Positions 7,416 through 8,376 of a DNA stretch of 8,376 nucleotides are shown here, one piece after another (position 1 is the stretch's first letter; the number at the start of each line of letters is the position of its first letter). This DNA comes from Opitutaceae bacterium (GTDB lineage: Bacteria; Verrucomicrobiota; Verrucomicrobiia; Opitutales; Opitutaceae). Below the pieces are notes generated by a model, which made no database searches, was not told the DNA's origin, and saw only the letters and a list, made by a program, of their open reading frames with translations. The stretch lies in contig JADLBI010000313.1 in assembly GCA_020847775.1 (NCBI GenBank), forward strand, positions 1-8,376, in the 5' to 3' direction. A program made the translations under genes and the position numbers.

Positions 7416-8376
7416 TTATTCTGGTTCCGCCGTGCCCTCCACCACCCAAGCCCGTGCCTCCGGGACTTGGGTAAAAAACTCCGCCAAGACCGCGCTGAGG
7501 TGCTCGGCGTAGCGAAAATGCGCGCCCATGCCCGTGCGCAACTCCGCCTCGTAGATAAACTTGTCAGCGTGCGTGCTGTGTTCAAACGGCGTCTGCGCGC
7601 CGAGCAACAGCGAATAAACATAGGCGGACGAACCGCGCTGCATCAATTCGCGGGTCAGTGCCACTTGTTCGTCGATTAATGGCTGGTGATCCGCGTGGGC
7701 GATTTCCGGCGGCAAATAAAAGCCTGCCTGAATCAACGGCGTGTAACGATGCCCCGTGCGATGCCGGTTCAAGTCGCGCAATTCCGCGATCGCCATGTTG
7801 TTCCACGCGAAACTAACGCGCATGCGTCGCGTCGCCGTGCCTTGGTAGCCGTAGCGGTTCGCGCGGTGTCGGAGTGCCTCGACGACAGGTTGCTCCTCGG
7901 TCAGCCACAGCGGGGCTTCGCGATCCACCTTGACCCAAACCGCATCAGCCAAGGGTTGCGTGGACAAACGAGCGAGGCCGAGCCGCAGGCTGGTCGCGAG
8001 TTCCTGCGCGGCCTGTTCCTGATACGACTGCTCCGCGAAGCTGTGCCGCATAAGCCGGGGCGACTGCTTGATGAGTTCCTCGCGAATGAGTTTCGCCGCG
8101 GCGCGCGCCTCGGGGTGCGGCAACGAGTCGAGGTGCTTCACCGTCGTCGCCCACATGCGCGAGGTCTGCACTAGGCCGACATTGGTGCGGGTCGCGAGCG
8201 GAATGAAATAGCGCGCGCGATCGAGCGCATAGTTTTTCCGGATGCGCGCGACCACCGCGGGCCTCGCGTTTTCCGGCACGCGCACACGCTCCGGTTCGGT
8301 CGCGCCGAGCCCATCGAGGCGCCCATATTCAGCTTGGTAAGCCGCGAACGATTTCGCCATCACGCCGGTCCAACGC
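7416..8376 (-). CDS. Long ThyX-like (flavin-dependent thymidylate synthase family) protein, 5' end outside window
   Basis: ThyX methylates dUMP to dTMP using FAD, NADPH and methylene-tetrahydrofolate. About 320 codons are visible. From the ATG at 8360 (residue 1), residues about 49-106 (ARYFIPLATRTNV, then an 'LxSLPHPEARAAAKLIREEL' helix, ending PRLMRH) look like the C-terminal half of one ThyX domain. Residues about 180-300 hold a second copy: FAWNNMAIAELRDLNRHRTG, then HRYTPLIQAGFYLPPE, SLLLGAQTPFEHS and a YEAELRTGMGAHF helix. The second copy has RHR followed by RY three residues later, not the spaced RHRxxSxNExSxRY of classical ThyX, so it may be non-catalytic with chemistry in the missing N-terminal copy. 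The frame stays open to the window edge (codons Arg-Trp-Thr-Gly precede the GTG/ATG at 8363/8360), so the true start is probably outside. It is upstream of, and probably co-transcribed with, the EEP enzyme. Confidence 0.78.
   Translation of the reverse strand, partial: RWTGVMAKSFAAYQAEYGRLDGLGATEPERVRVPENARPAVVARIRKNYALDRARYFIPLATRTNVGLVQTSRMWATTVKHLDSLPHPEARAAAKLIREELIKQSPRLMRHSFAEQSYQEQAAQELATSLRLGLARLSTQPLADAVWVKVDREAPLWLTEEQPVVEALRHRANRYGYQGTATRRMRVSFAWNNMAIAELRDLNRHRTGHRYTPLIQAGFYLPPEIAHADHQPLIDEQVALTRELMQRGSSAYVYSLLLGAQTPFEHSTHADKFIYEAELRTGMGAHFRYAEHLSAVLAEFFTQVPEARAWVVEGTAEPE

Overview
This is a G+C-rich, densely coded bacterial chromosomal window of ordinary housekeeping and accessory genes, with no phage, plasmid, CRISPR or RNA-gene signal. 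The short Lys/Glu-rich coiled-coil protein after comEC, the long tandem-ThyX-type protein and the GC-palindrome dispersed repeat suggest Verrucomicrobiota, perhaps Opitutaceae. That placement is inference from remembered family resemblance and was not tested.

Layout, left to right. (1) Minus strand, 1-976: a small secreted protein of unknown function, then ribB (3,4-dihydroxy-2-butanone 4-phosphate synthase), which runs off the left edge. (2) Plus strand, 1053-3065: a 670-residue cytoplasmic glycoside-hydrolase-like protein, divergent from the secreted protein. (3) 3066-3199: a convergent intergenic gap holding a BIME-like pair of inverted GC palindromes. (4) Minus strand, 3200-4546: rarA (mgsA), a AAA+ replication/recombination ATPase. 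It is interrupted by a single in-frame TAG exactly where the family has a Tyr. (5) Plus strand, 4637-6579: comEC (DNA-uptake channel without the C-terminal beta-lactamase domain) overlapping by ATGA with a small coiled-coil protein. (6) Minus strand, 6598-8376: a long ThyX-like flavin-dependent thymidylate synthase relative (5' end outside the window) followed by an endonuclease/exonuclease/phosphatase-family enzyme.

Functional themes are riboflavin synthesis (ribB), DNA transactions (rarA, comEC, ThyX-like nucleotide metabolism) and carbohydrate processing. I see no single new multi-gene system. The observations most worth a second look are the nonsense codon in rarA, the double-hairpin repeat between convergent genes, and the ThyX-like protein whose visible repeat carries an altered signature motif.
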